From JBCBEX01 sp039027055 (lineage in GTDB: Bacteria > Bacteroidota > Rhodothermia > Rhodothermales > Rubricoccaceae), in assembly GCA_039027055.1 (NCBI GenBank), contig JBCCLD010000323.1, positions 1 through 5,462 of the forward strand: a stretch of 5,462 nt of DNA, read 5' to 3'. Made by a program: the position numbers and the translations under genes. The notes beneath the pieces are model-generated. The model worked only from the letters and a program-made list of their open reading frames with translations, did no database searches and was not told the DNA's origin. Positions 5,191-5,462 of this stretch are shown here, in pieces. Numbering within the stretch: position 1 is the stretch's first letter; the number at the start of each line of letters is the position of its first letter.

Positions 5191-5462
5191 ATGACAAATG
5201 TGATTATAGTTCTTGAAATAATTATACTCGTGGCAGTGCTTATAGGGCTTCGAAAAGAAAAATATTCGAATGTTCGAAAAGTATTTATTATGTGGATAGT
5301 ATTCGGGGTGATATTATCTTTAACTCCGATCATATTTGCTGCAATCGTGATGTGGCTTAAAGATTCGAGTATAAAGTTGCATGAGCTATGGCGGCAGGGC
5401 GAGCTTTTTCTTCTCGGAGTAGCCGTTGGAACGGCTGCGCTCGGGAATTTAATTGCAAGCGA
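5191..5462 (+). CDS. Unidentified multi-pass membrane protein, 5' part only (runs off window)
   Basis: An open frame of 90 codons from ATG 5191 to the window edge with no stop. An in-frame TGA at 5164-5166 with no start codon between makes 5191 the only reasonable start. It begins MTNVIIVLEIIILVAVLIGL. Three hydrophobic segments are visible: about 4-20, 31-56 and 71-89. The basic loop RKEKYSNVRK (21-30) suggests that the first loop is cytoplasmic and the N-terminus outside. The second loop carries KLHELWRQGE (62-71). I recognise no family. Codon use is unlike the neighbours: 8 of 14 isoleucines are ATA, while the peptidase uses almost only ATC, so recent acquisition is likely. GC rises again in the last 70 bases. 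There is no clear Shine-Dalgarno sequence (GAGAAG at 5165-5170 is too far away). Coding status is moderately secure; function is unknown. Confidence 0.6.
   Translation, partial: MTNVIIVLEIIILVAVLIGLRKEKYSNVRKVFIMWIVFGVILSLTPIIFAAIVMWLKDSSIKLHELWRQGELFLLGVAVGTAALGNLIAS

Noticed and set aside
5061..5333. Minus-strand 90-codon frame in the AT-rich segment
   Set aside because: It overlaps the plus-strand membrane-protein frame, which has clearer hydrophobic segments, an upstream stop bounding its start and a candidate promoter. The two cannot be separated with certainty without orthologues.
1..5462. CRISPR array, tRNA, rRNA, insertion sequence or integrase
   Set aside because: I saw no regularly spaced direct repeats, no cloverleaf or rRNA-like sequence, and no transposase or recombinase motifs on either strand.

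Overview
The window is high-GC bacterial DNA (about 70% GC through most of its length). It ends in a sharply AT-rich segment at the right edge. None of the four complete genes, nor the partial one, has a clear Shine-Dalgarno sequence. The AT-rich segment carries a candidate promoter of the Bacteroidota -33/-7 type. Together with the acidic secreted S9 peptidase, this points tentatively to a high-GC marine or halophilic member of the Rhodothermia/Rhodothermota (Bacteroidota sensu lato). This placement is an inference; no rRNA or marker gene is present.

Layout: 1-384 has no convincing gene but several stem-loops. 385-1776 (minus strand) holds two co-directional genes: an MDR-family NAD(P)H:quinone-reductase-like protein, then a small YgiN-type antibiotic-biosynthesis/quinol monooxygenase. 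A 162-bp divergent intergenic region with two dyads separates them from a plus-strand LysR-type regulator (1939-2877) whose effector domain resembles MetR. Next comes a secreted S9-family serine peptidase (2941-4995) with a Sec signal peptide, a beta-propeller and an alpha/beta-hydrolase domain with a complete catalytic triad.

After the peptidase stop codon the GC content falls from about 73% to about 22-25% within roughly 100 bp. A possible terminator hairpin, a candidate promoter and the first 90 codons of an unidentified membrane protein (5191 to the window end) lie in this segment. It may be the edge of acquired DNA.

The reductase, the monooxygenase and the divergent LysR regulator look like a small regulated quinone or electrophile-handling module. 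The pairing is analogous to the E. coli MdaB/YgiN quinone redox cycle, but the reductase is of an unrelated fold. The S9 peptidase has no obvious functional tie to it. I see no clear evidence of a wholly new system. The items most worth a second look are the quinone module and the composition break with its unknown membrane protein.
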